From Chloroflexota bacterium (lineage in GTDB: Bacteria > Chloroflexota > Limnocylindria > Limnocylindrales > CSP1-4): DNA of 57,455 nucleotides. The translations under genes were made by a program, and so were the position numbers. The notes beneath the pieces are model-generated. The model did no database searches. It saw nothing but the letters and a program-made list of their open reading frames with translations, and was not told the DNA's origin. The stretch is taken from positions 6,839-64,293 of the forward strand of contig PLLE01000008.1 in the NCBI GenBank assembly GCA_003141245.1. The letters are read 5' to 3'. This document shows positions 55,542 to 57,455 of this stretch, piece by piece. How positions within the stretch are numbered: position 1 is the first letter of the stretch; each line of letters begins with the position of its first letter.

Positions 55542-57455
55542 ATGAGGATCCTCCGTCTACAGCTTCGCAACTTCGGCATGCACCGCGAGCTCAACCTCGA
55601 GCTGGCCCCCGGCTTCACGATCGTTCGCGGGCCGAACGAGGCCGGCAAGTCGACGATCCAGCGGGGCATCGAACTCGCTCTCTTCCGCAAGGCCACCGCC
55701 ACGGCAGCCGAGCTCGACACTCTCCGCACCTGGGGCTCCGGCGAGGAGAGCCGCTCCACCACGCGGGTCGAATTCATCGTCGAGGACGAGGACGACGAGA
55801 CCGGTGAGCTCAGCATCCGCCACGGCGTCCTCGAGAAGGAGTTCCGCGGCCAACGCGGCCGGATCTCCCTCGAGTACGACGGCCAGACCTACACGGACCC
55901 GACCCGGGCGGACCAGATCATCGCCGAACTGACGGGCATCCCCAACGAGGGCTTCTTCCGCTCCACGGCATCGATCCGGCACGAGGAGCTCGACGACCTC
56001 GACCGCGACGAAGGGACGCTGCGCGACCGCCTGCAGGGCAGCATCGGCGGCGGCGACAAGGGCAGCTCACGCGCCAAGTCGCACCTGGAGGAGACGATTC
56101 GAGCCCTCAAGTCGCGCGGCGAGAAGAACCCCGGCCGGCTCAAGATAGCCGAGGAGGCGGTGGCTCGCGCGGAGACGGCCCTCCGCGGCGGCGAGGCCGC
56201 CCTCGAGAAGCTCGAGCGCGATCGCGACGCACTGGCCCAGGCGCGTGATGCGCGCCAGCGCGCCGAAGCCGGTCTCGCCGAGAGCCGCAACCTGCTCGAG
56301 GGCGCCCGCCAGGCCGATCGTCTTCGGTCGGACAGAGTCGTCGCCTCGGAGCGCTTCGAACGGCTCCGCCAGGCGGCCGACGCGCAGGAGCGTCTGGCTG
56401 CGTTGACGGCGATACCGGAACGCTCGATCTCGGGCCTGCGCGACGCGCTCGACCGGATGCGGACGCTCCAGAGCCGGGTGACGGTCCTGCAGGAGTCGCT
56501 CCTGGAAGAGCAGGGCCCCGAGGTCGAGCCGGACGAGCCGGAACCGAACTACAGGATGTGGAGGTTCGGGACGGTCTTCTTCCTGGTCATCGCCATCGGC
56601 TCGGTCGCATACGGCCTCCTGGCCGGGGTCACGGCCTTGCTGATGGCCGGCGTCCCGTTCGCTCTCGTGGCCACCGTGCTGGTCCGCTCCTACATGGAAC
56701 GTCGGTCGGCGGCGATGTGGGTCCGGCACGCCAACAACGCCCGCGAGCAAGAACGAGCAGTCCGGCGTCAGAGCCGGGTCGGCACCCAAGAGGGCCTGCG
56801 GGTCTCGCAATCGGGCGTGCAGAACGTCCTGCGCGAGCTGGGCGCCACGGACATCGCCTCAGCCGAGCGGCTGCTCAACAGCGAACAGGCGCGGCGCCAG
56901 GAGATCGCCACGCTGCAGGTCCAGATATCGGCCCTTCTGGCCGGCCAGAGCGGCGCGAACGGGGCCAGTCTGCGGGACCAGGCCGCTCTCGAGATAGAGC
57001 AGAAGACCGCGGCCCTCGAGGCGCTCGGGCCGATCGCCACCGACGCCCGCGCGAGGGAGAGGCTGGAGGCGGAGGTCCGCGACCGGCAGGAGGCTCTCGA
57101 GCGGGCACGCGACGCGGAGGCCGGGGCCACGGCTCGTGTGGACGCCAACCCGGTGGACGCGGAGCAGGTCGCCGGCGAAGCCGAGCGGCTGATCACCTGG
57201 CGCGAGCAGTTGAACGCACTGCGGCGCCGGCTCCGGATCTACGAAGCGACGCTGGCGGCGATCGAAGCGGCCGAACGGATGACGATCAAGAAGGCCACCC
57301 GCTTCCTGGAGCAGTACGTCGGTCGGGACATCGCCCGGCTCACGGGCGGCCGATATCGGAAGGTCGAGATCGACGATCGCTCCCTCAACGTTGACGTCTG
57401 GGCGCCGGAGCGCAACGACTGGGTCTCGGCCAGCCAGCTCAGCAAGGGCACGATC
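55542..57455 (+). CDS. sbcC: SbcC/Rad50-like ATPase with transmembrane segments, N-terminal part (YhaN-like)
   Basis: SMC-like ATPase that works with SbcD on DNA ends. The gene runs off the right edge after 638 codons, so Walker B and the end of the C-terminal head are not seen. Walker A GPNEAGKST is at 30-38 and SASQLSKGT near the edge begins the signature region. Long coiled coils flank two membrane helices (about 340-390, FFLVIAIGSVAYGLLAG then LLMAGVPFALVATVLV), the architecture of Bacillus YhaN rather than of classic SbcC. No zinc-hook CxxC lies in the visible part; the helices occupy its place. ATG at 55542. Confidence 0.9.
   Translation, partial: MRILRLQLRNFGMHRELNLELAPGFTIVRGPNEAGKSTIQRGIELALFRKATATAAELDTLRTWGSGEESRSTTRVEFIVEDEDDETGELSIRHGVLEKEFRGQRGRISLEYDGQTYTDPTRADQIIAELTGIPNEGFFRSTASIRHEELDDLDRDEGTLRDRLQGSIGGGDKGSSRAKSHLEETIRALKSRGEKNPGRLKIAEEAVARAETALRGGEAALEKLERDRDALAQARDARQRAEAGLAESRNLLEGARQADRLRSDRVVASERFERLRQAADAQERLAALTAIPERSISGLRDALDRMRTLQSRVTVLQESLLEEQGPEVEPDEPEPNYRMWRFGTVFFLVIAIGSVAYGLLAGVTALLMAGVPFALVATVLVRSYMERRSAAMWVRHANNAREQERAVRRQSRVGTQEGLRVSQSGVQNVLRELGATDIASAERLLNSEQARRQEIATLQVQISALLAGQSGANGASLRDQAALEIEQKTAALEALGPIATDARARERLEAEVRDRQEALERARDAEAGATARVDANPVDAEQVAGEAERLITWREQLNALRRRLRIYEATLAAIEAAERMTIKKATRFLEQYVGRDIARLTGGRYRKVEIDDRSLNVDVWAPERNDWVSASQLSKGTI

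Overview
The window is G+C-rich bacterial chromosome with 45 protein-coding genes that I can support (two cut by the window edges) and one tRNA gene. I see no phage, insertion sequence, CRISPR array or rRNA. The gene content fits Chloroflexota best, perhaps the Limnocylindria/Ellin6529 group. It includes a type III glutamine synthetase, a UPF0182 giant membrane protein, several orphan zinc-ribbon membrane proteins, MreB/MreC, cobalamin-dependent MetH, many GTG/TTG starts and secreted proteins with Pro/Ser/Thr-rich or repeated tails. That placement is inference from gene content, not a phylogeny.

Layout. 1-5147 (minus): start of glnN, a Cys/Met-type PLP enzyme, a membrane GGDEF diguanylate cyclase followed by a C-rich tandem array, and a GH1 glycosidase. 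5233-8304: a YdeI/OmpD-associated family gene, an unknown gene, tRNA-Pro(UGG) and a multi-zinc-ribbon protein. 8411-12857 (minus): an operon running anchored parvulin, mazG, rph, rdgB, which combines RNA 3'-end processing with clean-up of nucleotide pools. 13021-19613 (minus): six tightly overlapping genes that spell out the whole WbpD-E-B-A-I route to UDP-ManNAc3NAcA plus a glycosyltransferase. 19753-27681 (minus): a cell-surface block with a beta-solenoid-like repeat protein, a GT4 glycosyltransferase, a GH18 enzyme and a caspase-like secreted protein. The last two share the same triplicated C-terminal module. 27962-34538 (minus): rfbA-B-D-C (dTDP-rhamnose) directly downstream of mreB-mreC, with radC upstream. 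34700-45059 (minus): membrane proteins (CPBP protease, double zinc ribbon, UPF0182 and partner), guaA with two unknown followers, and a rhodanese. 45459-51364: metH diverging from a thioredoxin-reductase-like gene, then a methyltransferase and a tiny zinc protein. 51707-57455: a degenerate GGDEF protein, a small membrane protein ending in a strong terminator, a zinc-ribbon protein, and an Mre11/Rad50-like sbcD-sbcC pair whose second member has transmembrane segments (YhaO/YhaN-like) and runs off the right edge.

How the genes fit together. The central 21 kb (13-34 kb) is an envelope island. It makes two activated sugars (UDP-ManNAc3NAcA and dTDP-rhamnose), supplies glycosyltransferases to use them, encodes the cell-shape proteins MreB/MreC, and exports two large enzymes that carry a common repeat module. 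The parts least explained by known families are that triplicated module on two different enzyme heads, the neighbouring 15-16-residue repeat protein, and the cluster of unrelated genes carrying orphan zinc ribbons. Start codons were chosen from Shine-Dalgarno spacing, gene overlaps and family N-termini; uncertain ones are flagged.
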